Counted from the stretch's first letter, positions 32,636-41,707 are shown. The stretch: DNA of 47,208 nt from Ruminococcaceae bacterium UBA7080 (GCA_002493595.1 DKZG01000022.1:1-47208), one strand, 5' to 3'. Notes: generated by a model from the sequence alone, not told the origin. A program made the numbers and translations.

Positions 32636-34141
32636 TTAAAGAAGACCATCCCAGGTGTCAACTTCCTTTGCTTTCTTTTCTTCCTCATCAAACCAGTGTT
32701 GTGTAACGGATTTGCTCTCTGTAAAGAAGCGGTATGCATCCTTGCCGAGACAATGAAGGTCACCGAAAAAGCTCTGCTTATGACCGCTGAACGGAATAAA
32801 GCCGACAGGTACGGGGATACCTACGTTAATGCCGACCTGACCACCGTCTGTATGACGTGCAAACTCACGGGCATAATATCCGCTTTGTGTATAAATAACA
32901 GAACCGTTTGCATATGGACTTGCATTCATAATTGCCAGACCGTCTTCAAAGTCTTTACATCTTTTTACACACAGAACAGGACCGAATACCTCATCATTTC
33001 CTATTGTCATATCCTCTGTAACATTATCAAAGATTGTAGGGCCGACAAAGTAGCCGTTTTCATATCCGGCAGGAAGCTCAGGATTGCGTCCGTCCAAAAC
33101 AAGAGTGGCACCCTCGTCAATACCTTTCTGAATATCGGCAAGCACTTCCTTGTAATGCTTTTCATATGTGATAGGGCCAAGGCGGGTTGCTTTGTCCCAT
33201 GCAGGACCACAGTTGATATTTTTTGCCTGAGCCTTAAGCTCAGCTACGAATTTATCGGCAATGGATTCCTGAACAACAACACAGGAGAGTGCCATACATC
33301 TTTGACCTGCACAGCCATAGGCGGAATTAATTACACCGGCAACAGTTCTTTCAAGTGCACAATCTTCCATAATAAGAGCATGGTTTTTAGCCTGGCAAAG
33401 AGCCTGGCATCTTTTGCCGTTAGCTGCAGCCTTTTCATAAATTTTTAAACCTACAGGAGTAGAGCCAACAAAGGTTATGCCTTTTACATCAGGATGTTCA
33501 AGGATTGTGTTAATTTCGTTTCTTGAGCAGGTTACTATATTAATTACACCGTCGGGGATACCTGCCTCTTTATAAAGCTGTGCAATTCGCATAGCTGTTC
33601 TCGGAGTGAGGGAGGCCGCTTTAAGCACCATTGTATTGCCGCAGGCAACACAAACAGGAGCCATCCAGCCAAACGGAATCATAGCAGGGAAGTTAACGGG
33701 AACAATGCCTGCAAATACACCCATTGGTTCACGGTATTTTACTGTGTCAAATCCTGTTGATGCGTCCATAAGGCTTTCGCCCATCATAAGTGATGGGGCC
33801 TGGATGGCAAGCTCGGTTCCTTCCTGTGCTTTACCCACATCTCCCTGTGCTTCGCCCCAGGTTTTGCCGTTTTCCTCGCATACGAGCCTTGTTAGCTCAT
33901 CAAGATTATCAATAAGCAGCTGCCTTACATTATAAAGTATTTGAGCTCTTTTTCTTGCAGGTGTAGCACGCCATGAGGGATAAGCAGCTTTTGCTGCTTC
34001 AATCGCCTCAAGCACCTCTTCATTTGTGCAGCATGGTGCCTGCCCGGTTACTTCACCTGTTGACGGATTATGAAGGTCATACCAAATTTCGGTTTTGGAA
34101 TCCTTAAATTCTCCGTTTACAAAATACTTAAGCTTTTCCAT
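32636..34141 (-). CDS. CoA-acylating methylmalonate-semialdehyde-type dehydrogenase (MmsA/IolA family)
   Basis: A 501-residue aldehyde dehydrogenase. The N-terminal YFVNGEFKDSKTE, cofactor region GIVPVNFPAMIPFGWMAPVC with VACGNTMVLKAASLTPRTA, the GITFVGSTPVGLKIYE loop and the catalytic Cys in YGCAGQRCMAL (about residue 285) are typical of MmsA/IolA. This family forms acyl-CoA from malonate or methylmalonate semialdehyde rather than free acid. HKQSFFGDLH and FFTESKSVTQHW near the C-terminus are also family traits. No inositol or valine catabolism genes are nearby, so the physiological substrate is open. AGAGGTA precedes the ATG. Confidence 0.88.
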   Translation of the reverse strand: MEKLKYFVNGEFKDSKTEIWYDLHNPSTGEVTGQAPCCTNEEVLEAIEAAKAAYPSWRATPARKRAQILYNVRQLLIDNLDELTRLVCEENGKTWGEAQGDVGKAQEGTELAIQAPSLMMGESLMDASTGFDTVKYREPMGVFAGIVPVNFPAMIPFGWMAPVCVACGNTMVLKAASLTPRTAMRIAQLYKEAGIPDGVINIVTCSRNEINTILEHPDVKGITFVGSTPVGLKIYEKAAANGKRCQALCQAKNHALIMEDCALERTVAGVINSAYGCAGQRCMALSCVVVQESIADKFVAELKAQAKNINCGPAWDKATRLGPITYEKHYKEVLADIQKGIDEGATLVLDGRNPELPAGYENGYFVGPTIFDNVTEDMTIGNDEVFGPVLCVKRCKDFEDGLAIMNASPYANGSVIYTQSGYYAREFARHTDGGQVGINVGIPVPVGFIPFSGHKQSFFGDLHCLGKDAYRFFTESKSVTQHWFDEEEKKAKEVDTWDGLL

Positions 34142-34287
34142 AATTTGTACCTCTTTGAATTATAAATTTTTACCATTATTATTTTATCATTATATTCATT
34201 ATATTTCAATAGCCGTTTTAGTCACTTATAAAATTTATACTCATAAAATAAGTAAGAGAGCAAATAAAAACTCTTGAAGGTGATTTT

Positions 34288-34509
34288 ATGACACTGTCTG
34301 AAATGCAGGTAAATCAAACTGCAAAAATAGATGAAGTATTATGCGACTCAGGTCTTGCAAGAAGGCTTTTTGATATGGGCTTTGTGTCAGGGCAAAATAT
34401 AACGTGTACAAACATAGGCGCTCTCGGTACCCCTATTGCATATAATTTGCATGGCTGTAAAATAGCCTTGCGTAAAAAGGATGCTCAAAAGCTTACAATA
34501 TCAAAATAA
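34288..34509 (+). CDS. feoA: Ferrous iron transport protein A
   Basis: A 73-residue SH3-like cytoplasmic protein that supports the Fe2+ permease FeoB. LARRLFDMGFVSGQNITC and LGTPIAYNLHGCKIALRKKDAQKL are the FeoA core. The start ATG is behind GAAGGTG. It lies 45 bases upstream of feoB, whose reading frame is broken in this genome. Confidence 0.9.
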   Translation: MTLSEMQVNQTAKIDEVLCDSGLARRLFDMGFVSGQNITCTNIGALGTPIAYNLHGCKIALRKKDAQKLTISK

Positions 34510-34554
34510 TAATATGGGCTGTGATTTTCTGTCGGCCTGAGATAGGAGAGATTT

Positions 34555-35700
34555 ATGAAGAGAAAAAAGAAAGTACTTTTAATGGGAAATCCTAATGTCG
34601 GAAAAAGTACGGTATTTAATGAAATAACGGGCTCACATCAGCATACAGGCAACTGGACCGGAAAAACAGTCGATATTGCAAGGGACGGGTATTACTATAA
34701 GTTTACCGACTATGAGCTTATAGATTTACCCGGTACATACAGCCTGCTTTCCTCCAGTGAGGAGGAGAGACTTGCAAGAGATTGTCTTTGTTTTGATGAT
34801 TATGACTGTGTAGTATGTGTAGTTGATGCTACCAACCTTTTAAGAAATTTGAATCTGGTTTTGCAGGTTATGGAAGTAACAAGCAAGGTCGTCATGCTTT
34901 TAAATTTGAATGATGAAGCCAAAAAGAAAAATATTACCGTTGACGTAATGGGCTTATCCAATATTCTGGGAATCCCTGTGGTAAAGGCTACGGCACGCAG
35001 CGGGAAGGGCATTAATGAACTTTTAGAGCAAATACACCTTGTGTCTGATTCAATAATAGTAAATGAGCCTAAAACACTTTTTTATTCCAATACAATTGAA
35101 AATGCCGTGCATCAGGTTCAAAGGGCGCTTAAGGGTTCTGTTGATACAGATAAAAATCTTAGGTTCTTTGCATTGCGCCTGCTTGAGAATGATGAAAGCT
35201 TTAATGCTTCTTTTAAAAAGAAATTCGGCGAAGATATTTTAATGAAAGGTTCAATCAGAGGGAATTTAAATAAAGCGAGAAACGATCTTGCCCAATATGG
35301 TCTTAATGAAGAAAACTATGTTAAGGCAGTCACAGCATCCATTTTTGAAAAAACCAATGATATTATTGCGGATACGGTGAAAGCCCTTCCTTCAAAAAAA
35401 GAAAGGGCTGAAAAGCGTCTTGATAAAATTTTAATGGGAAAGTATACGTCAATTCCTGTTATGCTTCTTATCTTTGGTTTGGTCTTGTGGCTTACGATTG
35501 CCGGTTCAAATTACCCGTCTGATTTTTTGCGCAGTACATTTGACAGCTTTGAGGTCTGGCTGGCTAATTCCTTGCTTGGTATCGGGGTATCTCAGGTGAT
35601 AGTCAGTCTTCTCGTAAACGGTATTCTCAGAGTTCTTTTGTGGGTTGTAGCCGTTATGCTGCCGCCAATGGCTGGATTTAAGAAAAACCACATAGTCTGA
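34555..35700 (+). pseudogene. feoB: FeoB truncated by the integrated element
   Basis: A 381-residue 5' part of the Fe2+ transporter FeoB. The G domain is complete: GNPNVGKST (G1), the switch with HTGNWTGKTVD, DLPGTYSLLSSSEEE (G3) and LLNLNDEA (G4). The helical spacer follows, then the first membrane segments (YTSIPVMLLIFGLVLWLTIAG and VIVSLLVNGILRVLLWVVAVMLPPMA). Intact FeoB continues with the Gate domains for another 230-300 residues. Here the family sequence ends at MLPPMA and is replaced by GFKKNHIV and a stop that lie in the left end of a mobile element. The missing 3' part should lie beyond the right edge of the window. The G domain may still be made but iron transport through this copy is unlikely. 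Confidence 0.85.
35661..35700. mobile_element. Left junction of the integrated element in feoB
   Basis: FeoB homology stops around 35661-35675 (after the codons for MLPPMA), and the following sequence belongs to the element. A serine recombinase gene lies 260 bases inward. The right junction is outside the window, so the exact core duplication cannot be read. Confidence 0.6.
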
Positions 35701-35741
35701 AAACCGTTACAGGACAAGCGTTTTTAGGCTGTGTGGTTTTT
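35683..35741 (+). terminator. Terminator-like hairpin at the element's left end
   Basis: AAAAACCACATAG (35683-35695) pairs over all 13 positions (one G-U) with CTGTGTGGTTTTT (35729-35741). It could stop feoAB transcription from entering the element. Confidence 0.6.
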
Positions 35742-35814
35742 GCCGTTATCATAATTTTTTCTGATGATTAATACACTTTACTAAATTAAATGTATTGATT
35801 ATCAGGAGGAAAAT

Positions 35815-35919
35815 ATGGATAACGAAAATAAAAAAATTGTATTGCCGAAAGAATTGCAGATACAGATGTTAAATTTTTTTCTTAAAACCTCTATACCAAG
35901 AAAGAAAAAACAAAAATAA
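35815..35919 (+). CDS. 34-residue basic peptide upstream of the serine recombinase
   Basis: A short frame, ATG to TAA, with strong AGGAGG 7 bases upstream. The peptide begins MDNENKKIVLPKELQIQM and ends TSIPRKKKQK, so it has an acidic or neutral start, a hydrophobic middle and a basic tail. Its position just before the recombinase gene, the good ribosome site and the non-random composition suggest it is translated. It could be a leader peptide or a recombination directionality factor. Unrecognised otherwise. Confidence 0.5.
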   Translation: MDNENKKIVLPKELQIQMLNFFLKTSIPRKKKQK

Positions 35920-35958
35920 GTCCTCTATCTCAAATTTGAAGATAGGGAGAGATTTTTT

Positions 35959-37434
35959 ATGGTAAACACAGGTATTTATGTAAGAGTATCTACAGAGGAA
36001 CAGGCACAAGAGGGGTATTCAATCAGAGCACAGGAGCAGAAGCTGAAAGACTATGCAAGGATTAAGGACTGGGGCGTTTATAAGATTTATTCCGATGAGG
36101 GAATAAGCGGAAAAAATATTGAAGAACGACCTGCTATTAATTCCTTGATAGATGATATTAAAAACGGAAAGGTTAACAATGTTCTTGTGTTCAAAATTGA
36201 CCGTTTAACAAGAAATACGGCAGATTTAATAACGCTTATCAATTTGTTTAATGAATATGACTGTGCATTTAATTCTTTAAGCGAAAGTATTGACACAAAA
36301 ACAGCATCAGGTCGTATGTTTGTTAAAATAATCGGTATTTTTGCAGAATTTGAAAGAGAAAACATTATTGAAAGAACAAAAATAGGCTTTGAAAGAAAAG
36401 TAAGAGAGGGCTATACTTTAGCTACAAGAGTGCCAAGCTATGGCTATGACAGAGAAATCGGCGAAAAAGTACAGACTATAAATGAAAAAGAAGCAATCAT
36501 TGTCAGAGAAGTTTTTGATATGTTCACCAATCAGCATTTATCTTTTCTTGAAATATCAAATATTCTGAATAACAGAAAAGTGCCAACAAAAGAAAATGCA
36601 GTATGGCATTCACGAACAATAAAAAATATGCTCACAAATTGCAATTATGTCGGAAAGGTCAGATATGCTACAAAAGATGAAAAAAGGCATTTTGAAGCAG
36701 AGGGAGCACACGAGCCTATTATTTCAAAAGAACTTTACGAAGAAACACAAAACTTAATCAAGAAAATCAAAACAAAAAGCTATACAAAACGACCAAGTGA
36801 AGAAAACTATTTTTCAGGAGCCTTGTTTTGTTCAAAATGTGGTGGCAAGTTGCTGACACATTCAAGCTACAGAAAAAATGATAAAGGCGAAAAAATAGGG
36901 TCAAGCTCTTATCGTTGCAGTAATTATATAAAACACACCTGTACTGCAAGCAATGTAAGTCACCCAAGAGTAGAAAGAGCCTTTATTAATTATATTAATA
37001 ATATTGAAGACTTTGATGTCATTGATGAAATGGAAATCAAAGAAAAAGAAAACCTGCACAATCAAAAGCTGAACACTTTGTATAAACAAAAAGATGTTTT
37101 AGAGCACAGAGAAAATGAAATACTGAATTTATACATATCGGGCACTATGGATTTTGAACATTATACAGAAATCAAAAGCCCTTTGGAACAGGAAAAAATG
37201 CGTATATCCGCAGAAATTCAGGAACTGGAAAACGCTCAAATCGAAGATGAACAGGAGAAAATCATTAAAGCGGATATTATAAAAAACTTAAAAGAAAACT
37301 GGGAATTATTAACCGATTTGGAAAAACGTCAATTTATTGTCCAATTCATTGATAAAATTATTGTTGACGGTATAAAAATCAACCAAAAGTCTACCGCCGT
37401 TAAAATTTTAGATGTCAAGTTTAACACTATGTGA
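35959..37434 (+). CDS. Large serine recombinase (integrase/excisionase of the element)
   Basis: A 491-residue site-specific recombinase. The N-terminal resolvase catalytic domain has GIYVRVSTEEQ (nucleophilic Ser11), YSDEGISGKN and VFKIDRLTRN. The Recombinase domain lies around residues 160-280. A zinc ribbon follows (CSKCGGKLLTHSSYR with the second pair in YRCSNYIKHTC), then a coiled-coil region (about 375-440). This is the architecture of the TnpX/TndX and phage-type integrases of Firmicutes, which integrate circular elements between short attP and attB sites. Its location 285 bases from the feoB break makes it the likely enzyme that inserted this element. Start ATG has GGGAGAG upstream. 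Confidence 0.93.
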   Translation: MVNTGIYVRVSTEEQAQEGYSIRAQEQKLKDYARIKDWGVYKIYSDEGISGKNIEERPAINSLIDDIKNGKVNNVLVFKIDRLTRNTADLITLINLFNEYDCAFNSLSESIDTKTASGRMFVKIIGIFAEFERENIIERTKIGFERKVREGYTLATRVPSYGYDREIGEKVQTINEKEAIIVREVFDMFTNQHLSFLEISNILNNRKVPTKENAVWHSRTIKNMLTNCNYVGKVRYATKDEKRHFEAEGAHEPIISKELYEETQNLIKKIKTKSYTKRPSEENYFSGALFCSKCGGKLLTHSSYRKNDKGEKIGSSSYRCSNYIKHTCTASNVSHPRVERAFINYINNIEDFDVIDEMEIKEKENLHNQKLNTLYKQKDVLEHRENEILNLYISGTMDFEHYTEIKSPLEQEKMRISAEIQELENAQIEDEQEKIIKADIIKNLKENWELLTDLEKRQFIVQFIDKIIVDGIKINQKSTAVKILDVKFNTM

Positions 37435-37458
37435 TTTATCCAATCATCTTTTCAAAAA

Positions 37459-37490
37459 TGCCCCGAGTACCAAATCGTACTCGGGGTAAT
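37459..37490. terminator. Terminator between convergent genes
   Basis: CCCCGAGTAC (37461-37470) and GTACTCGGGG (37477-37486) form a perfect 10-bp stem with a six-base loop. On the reverse strand it is followed by CATTTTTG, serving the cargo genes; on the forward strand it ends the recombinase transcript. Confidence 0.75.
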
Positions 37491-37503
37491 AGTTATTAAT
37501 CAT

Positions 37504-37845
37504 TTACTTTTTCTTTATGAAAGGCAATAAGAATGATACTATACCGACGGTAAGAGCTATACTGCCAAAAATTATTAACGCCATAACCAATATTTCATGT
37601 GCTGTTAAAGGTGATGTATATGTATAAGACGGAAAAATTCCACTTGTATCATTTGAATACATAACTGCACCAACTATTGTCATAACAGTGCCTACCAATA
37701 CATTAATTAAATTTAAAATAAATGATTTTGAGTCAAAAGATAATTTATTTTCTTTTACTGCGAAATTAATCTCATTTTTATAACCACAGTTTTGACAGAA
37801 TTTTTCATTCTCTTTTATTTCATTTCCACAATTTTTGCAATACAT
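37504..37845 (-). CDS. Zinc-ribbon membrane protein
   Basis: A 113-residue protein. An N-terminal double-CxxC zinc ribbon (MYCKNCGNEIKENEKFCQNCG) is followed by a linker and two membrane helices (about residues 42-65 and 85-108). Zinc_ribbon_2 proteins with helices are common in Firmicutes and poorly understood. It is the last gene of a three-gene reverse-strand cargo cluster, 3 bases after the protease gene, and is probably co-translated with it. Confidence 0.75.
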   Translation of the reverse strand: MYCKNCGNEIKENEKFCQNCGYKNEINFAVKENKLSFDSKSFILNLINVLVGTVMTIVGAVMYSNDTSGIFPSYTYTSPLTAHEILVMALIIFGSIALTVGIVSFLLPFIKKK

Positions 37846-37848
37846 TTT

Positions 37849-39696
37849 TTATTCTCCTTTTTTTATATCTAATTGTAAATAATCATAACTTGTTATCGTT
37901 TCAAGACGGTAATTAATACCATCAACATTTATTGTTTCATAATCTTCTGGATTATCTATAGATTCATAATGTTCTACAGTTGATAAATTCCCATTCCCAT
38001 CATAATAACTTTTTTCAATTATGTTCCATTTAACTGATGATATACCCCCAGTTGATGACGTTACACATTCTATATAATTCTGAACACATAGTCCATTTTC
38101 GTATGTTAACTTCATTGTTTTCTCAGTTATTATATCATCTGTGCTATCAGCACTTTTTCGCTTAAATATATAATGAATAATATTTCCAAATTCATCATAT
38201 TGATATTCTGTTATATCCATATAATTTGAATCTTGATAATTTATAGTTTCTTTTATACATTTTTCATTTTTATTATATTCGTATTCATAAAATGCTTTAC
38301 TATTTCTACCAGTTAAATAATTTTGCAGTGATTCTGTTTTTGATATAACATTACCATTTGAATCATACTGAAAATCAGAAGATATGAACTTAGTTGAATT
38401 ATGATAACCTTCATCTGCAATTATTTTTCCAAAAGTGTCATACTTATAATTATGACTTTCTTCAATATCTCCATTTGAAACAAAACTTGTTTCCACACTA
38501 CTTAAAATCCATCTTCGCTTAGATTCGTTATCAACTAATCTGAAAGAATTATCGTCATTTTCGGTTAGAATTAATTCCGCTCTATCTGACTTTTTTACAT
38601 AATCGTGAAATATCGGATGTAAAATAAAATCATACCATTTTGTATGGGTAGGGTCTTTTTCACCGTTTTGCTTTTTTGCTGTTTCAAGTGCTTCTGCTAC
38701 TGTTTTGGTTGAATTTGTGTCACCGTCTTTTTTGACTAATTCATTGAAGATAGTTTCGCACATACTTCTGTTATATGTAATGTTAACACTGTTTTTATAA
38801 GCTAAAACAGCTTCTGCACCTTTTTTTATCAATATTTCAGAAAGATTGGAGTCATCATTTGCAACATCACAGCAACCAAAGTAAATTAAAGTATCATTAA
38901 ACGAATTATCTTTATAATAATGTTCAAAAAATGCAGGTGTTACAACATATCTACCGTCACCTGTCCAACTCAATCTACCGTTATTAATTTCATCAATATA
39001 CTTATCATAGTTTTCAGTAGTCTTATATTCACCGAGTGCGATACCAACAAAACTATTATTCTCAGGATTATATACACCATGTCCGTCAAAAATTATAACT
39101 TTGTATTTTGAAAGACTTTTCATAAAATCTATTGTAACATTTTCATCATCTATATTGTCTGTAAATTGATAGCCTAAATCAGAATTTTCAATTAGAGTAG
39201 CTGAATTATCAAATACATCTGATGCCATTTCACTATCATTTGCATATGGCTGAGCAGTTAATACTGACAGCGTATTATTATTTGATGATATGTTTTGACT
39301 TACTTCGTTCCGGGCTTTATTATTACTGGTTGAGCCTCCTGATTGATAACCAGATCTATAATGATTGTCATACATTTTTCCGCCATCGAGAAATTCAACC
39401 ATTATGTCACCTTTTCCACAAAAATAGTCTTTTATTTTCCCTTGCGATTTCATATTTTCAAGATACTCAATCATATCTTTTTGCGAAATTTCTTTTTCAA
39501 TTTTTTCGTTTTCAGCTTCATCAGAAATTCCGTTAAGCATATTTATATGCTTATTTATGCCAGTAATAACATCAGAAGAATATGTTAGGTGCGTAACATT
39601 ATAATTAGATATGACAACCCCTGCTGTAACATAACAAACAATAGCAATGATTAATGTTATTGATACCCCTAATAATATTTTAGTTTTCCTTTTCAT
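37849..39696 (-). CDS. Membrane-anchored caspase-fold-like protease with YD-type repeats
   Basis: A 615-residue protein that I infer to be a cysteine protease of the caspase-like (clan CD) fold. An N-terminal membrane helix (about 7-30) is followed by a Ser/Asn-rich linker. A catalytic-like segment has His206 at the end of VIIFDGHGVY and Cys275/276 after the next hydrophobic strand in TLIYFGCCDVA. Hydrophobic strand + His-Gly and hydrophobic strand + Cys is the dyad pattern of clostripain, gingipain and CHAT proteases. Residues about 415-600 carry repeats such as YKYDTFGKII, FQYDSNGNVI and YQYDEFGNII, which resemble YD/RHS repeats. This combination is unusual. It is the middle gene of a reverse cluster facing away from the tyrosine recombinase switch. 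Confidence 0.65.
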   Translation of the reverse strand: MKRKTKILLGVSITLIIAIVCYVTAGVVISNYNVTHLTYSSDVITGINKHINMLNGISDEAENEKIEKEISQKDMIEYLENMKSQGKIKDYFCGKGDIMVEFLDGGKMYDNHYRSGYQSGGSTSNNKARNEVSQNISSNNNTLSVLTAQPYANDSEMASDVFDNSATLIENSDLGYQFTDNIDDENVTIDFMKSLSKYKVIIFDGHGVYNPENNSFVGIALGEYKTTENYDKYIDEINNGRLSWTGDGRYVVTPAFFEHYYKDNSFNDTLIYFGCCDVANDDSNLSEILIKKGAEAVLAYKNSVNITYNRSMCETIFNELVKKDGDTNSTKTVAEALETAKKQNGEKDPTHTKWYDFILHPIFHDYVKKSDRAELILTENDDNSFRLVDNESKRRWILSSVETSFVSNGDIEESHNYKYDTFGKIIADEGYHNSTKFISSDFQYDSNGNVISKTESLQNYLTGRNSKAFYEYEYNKNEKCIKETINYQDSNYMDITEYQYDEFGNIIHYIFKRKSADSTDDIITEKTMKLTYENGLCVQNYIECVTSSTGGISSVKWNIIEKSYYDGNGNLSTVEHYESIDNPEDYETINVDGINYRLETITSYDYLQLDIKKGE

Positions 39697-39755
39697 TTTC
39701 TCCTCCTCAATTTATATATTCTTAATTTCTGTTATAGATATTAAATAACAGAAAA

Positions 39756-40256
39756 TCATTTTAAATTTACATAGTATTTACGATAAAAGTACATAGAATC
39801 GTGTTTTTCAGTCGTATTTTCCAAATCCACATTATCATATGGATAGCAATAGATACTATCACCGTTTTCATTCAGTTCTAAAACCCCTGTTGAGGAATCA
39901 TAATTTACAATTGTTAATGTAGTATCTTCAAATTCATCTTCATCGGTTACTATAAAAGTGTTTTCATCAATAATGCTGACCTTATAAGAATTTTCAACAT
40001 TCAAATTATCATCATCTTTTTGTATTAAGTAACCGTTATTAAATTCATATACTTTAGGTCCTCGTTTTGAATAACTGAAAATATCAACTCCGTAATATCG
40101 CCCGTCATCTTCCTGTTTTAAGGTAACAAATGTACCAATCTTTTCTAAATTAGATGTGTCAATGTTGCTGTTTGTCCGTGTTGCAATCACTGATATAATC
40201 ACTATAACTGCTAATACTCCGATAACTCCTACCACCATTTTCATTTTTTTGTTCAT
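39756..40256 (-). CDS. Membrane-anchored extracytoplasmic protein, unknown
   Basis: A 166-residue protein with an N-terminal membrane helix (MVVGVIGVLAVIVIISVIA, about residues 7-25) and an acidic beta-rich outer domain (IIDENTFIVTDEDEFEDTTLTIV, VLELNENGDSIYCYPYD). No family recognised. GGAGGATG precedes the ATG. It is the first gene of the reverse cluster with the caspase-fold-like protease 59 bases downstream, so it may be an inhibitor, substrate or partner of that protease. No convincing promoter lies between it and the inverted site at 40339. Confidence 0.65.
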   Translation of the reverse strand: MNKKMKMVVGVIGVLAVIVIISVIATRTNSNIDTSNLEKIGTFVTLKQEDDGRYYGVDIFSYSKRGPKVYEFNNGYLIQKDDDNLNVENSYKVSIIDENTFIVTDEDEFEDTTLTIVNYDSSTGVLELNENGDSIYCYPYDNVDLENTTEKHDSMYFYRKYYVNLK

Positions 40257-40338
40257 TTTTTCATCCTCCTAAAAATTACACCTCTTAAAAAAGTGCATAA
40301 AATTTGATATAATGCAGATAATAAATGTAAATGTTTTT

Positions 40339-40363
40339 TTCGTGAAGTTTATTACTTGAAGAA
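40339..40363. repeat. Left inverted recombination-site candidate
   Basis: TTCGTGAAG, spacer TTTATTA, CTTGAAGAA: two roughly inverted 9-bp arms around a 7-bp spacer, the layout of tyrosine-recombinase core sites. Bases 40337-40357 are the exact reverse complement of 41741-41761. Its inner arm overlaps the T-run of the recombinase terminator. Confidence 0.65.
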
Positions 40364-40406
40364 AAAAGCGGAAGCAACCCCTGTATTTTCGGGGATCTGC
40401 CTCCGC
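40362..40406 (-). terminator. Terminator of the tyrosine recombinase gene
   Basis: On the reverse strand GCGGAGGCAGATCCCC pairs with GGGGTTGCTTCCGC, interrupted by small bulges, followed by TTTTTT. It ends exactly at the left inverted site. Confidence 0.85.
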
Positions 40407-40428
40407 TTTGACCATTTTATCTGACCAC

Positions 40429-41550
40429 TTAAAAGCAAGCTGCCATTTTTTCCATACTCTGTACTTTGAGTTCATAGGAAGAATATACATATCTTTCCAA
40501 AGTGAATTTTACAGTTGAATGTCCTAAAATTTCGCTCAAAGTTTTTACGTCCATATTTTGTTCTACTGCTCTTGTTGCAAATGTGTGTCTTAATGCGTGT
40601 ATATTTCTGTCCTGCAAACCTGCTTTTTTCAAATGTGCTTTGAATTTGTACTGAAATAATCTCGGCTCTGTAAAATGATTGGTCTGACCTGTCAATAAAT
40701 ATGCATTGTTCTGATATTTGAAGCTGAATTTTTTGATTATCTGATATAAAAACTGCGGTATGGGTATATCTCGGATTGATTTGTTGCTTTTTGGTTTGTC
40801 TATAATAATTTTTGTTTTGCTTGTGTTATCTTCCGTGTTCTGCACTCGCTGTAATGTTTTGCTGATATGCAGTACAGAATGAAGCATATCTATATCGTTC
40901 CAAGTCAGAGCACAAAGCTCGCCTATTCGTATGCCTGTGTAAAGACAGATTAGTATACCGAGTGTTTCAAGGTTTATATTTCTTTTCAGATAAGCTACAA
41001 ATTGTATTTGTTCCTCAACGGATAATACCGAAAAGGGCTGTTGCTCTGATTTTGGCTTTTTGAAATCAAGACTTATTTGTCTGCAACAGCCTTTCAGATT
41101 GGCATATTTGATTATCTGCTTTAATACGGTGCAAATGTCTTGTATCGTTTTGGGTGACAAGCCGCCCTTTTTATCCAGCCTGCCGTTGATTGCTTTGTTT
41201 TTAATAAATGCCGTTATATCATTATCTGTTAAATTGTTTGCAGTTGTATTTTTGAAACAAGGTGAAATGTGCTTTTGTACTGTATGATAATATCTTGAAT
41301 AGGTTGACTGTTTTACATAGATTTTTATATCTTCAAGCCAGTCATCACAAAGCTGTTTTATGCTTATATCGGTTTTATTGAGTGGTGTATATATGCCCTT
41401 GTTCTCTTTCATCAGAGCTTTAACTTCCTGATAGGAATAGGCATATACAGAATGATATTTTATAATCTTATGGTTTGTATCATAAACAGGCAATCGTCCT
41501 TCCCAGCGTCCGTCTTTTCTCTTTCGTATATTTTCACCTCGTCTTGACAT
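40429..41550 (-). CDS. Tyrosine recombinase (phage/ICE-type integrase)
   Basis: A 373-residue site-specific recombinase. The short N-terminal arm-type DNA-binding region has MSRRGENIRKRKDGRWEGR, followed by a SAM-like core-binding domain. The catalytic domain shows the tetrad: YTGIRIGELCAL (Arg), HALRHTFATR (His-x-x-Arg), LGHSTV (His) and RYVYSS (Tyr). The start is ATG 41550 with AAAGGAG upstream, although the frame extends 13 codons further. Both sides of the gene carry inverted core-like sites with identical spacers, so this enzyme may invert its own gene segment instead of, or besides, integrating an element. Integration of the surrounding element is better explained by the serine recombinase. 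Confidence 0.93.
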   Translation of the reverse strand: MSRRGENIRKRKDGRWEGRLPVYDTNHKIIKYHSVYAYSYQEVKALMKENKGIYTPLNKTDISIKQLCDDWLEDIKIYVKQSTYSRYYHTVQKHISPCFKNTTANNLTDNDITAFIKNKAINGRLDKKGGLSPKTIQDICTVLKQIIKYANLKGCCRQISLDFKKPKSEQQPFSVLSVEEQIQFVAYLKRNINLETLGILICLYTGIRIGELCALTWNDIDMLHSVLHISKTLQRVQNTEDNTSKTKIIIDKPKSNKSIRDIPIPQFLYQIIKKFSFKYQNNAYLLTGQTNHFTEPRLFQYKFKAHLKKAGLQDRNIHALRHTFATRAVEQNMDVKTLSEILGHSTVKFTLERYVYSSYELKVQSMEKMAACF

Positions 41551-41644
41551 AAATACACTCCTTTCAAATCTGACCAAAATATTGACCACGAATAAGCCTG
41601 AAATGTCATATTTTCAGCCGTATTTTTTCAATTATCTGATAAGT

Positions 41645-41658
41645 GTATTGTACAATAC
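41645..41658. promoter_or_regulatory. 14-bp perfect palindrome upstream of the recombinase
   Basis: GTATTGTACAATAC reads the same on both strands. Placed between the recombinase start and the outward promoter, it could be an operator or an accessory binding site. Confidence 0.4.
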
Positions 41659-41678
41659 TCTGCAAACGGCATTTTTTA

Positions 41679-41707
41679 TTGACAAATAACAGAATTATTT
41701 GTATAAT
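41679..41707 (+). promoter_or_regulatory. Consensus promoter inside the invertible segment, facing outward
   Basis: TTGACA (41679-41684), a 17-base spacer and TATAAT (41702-41707), a perfect sigma-A promoter. Transcription starting near 41714 would cross the right inverted site and run toward the mobilisation genes. If the segment flipped, the promoter would occupy about 40391-40419 and drive the reverse-strand cluster starting at 40256. Confidence 0.75.

Noticed and set aside
32696..33448. Long forward frame opposite the semialdehyde dehydrogenase
   Set aside because: Cys-rich, unstructured translation that mirrors codon bias of the real reverse-strand gene.
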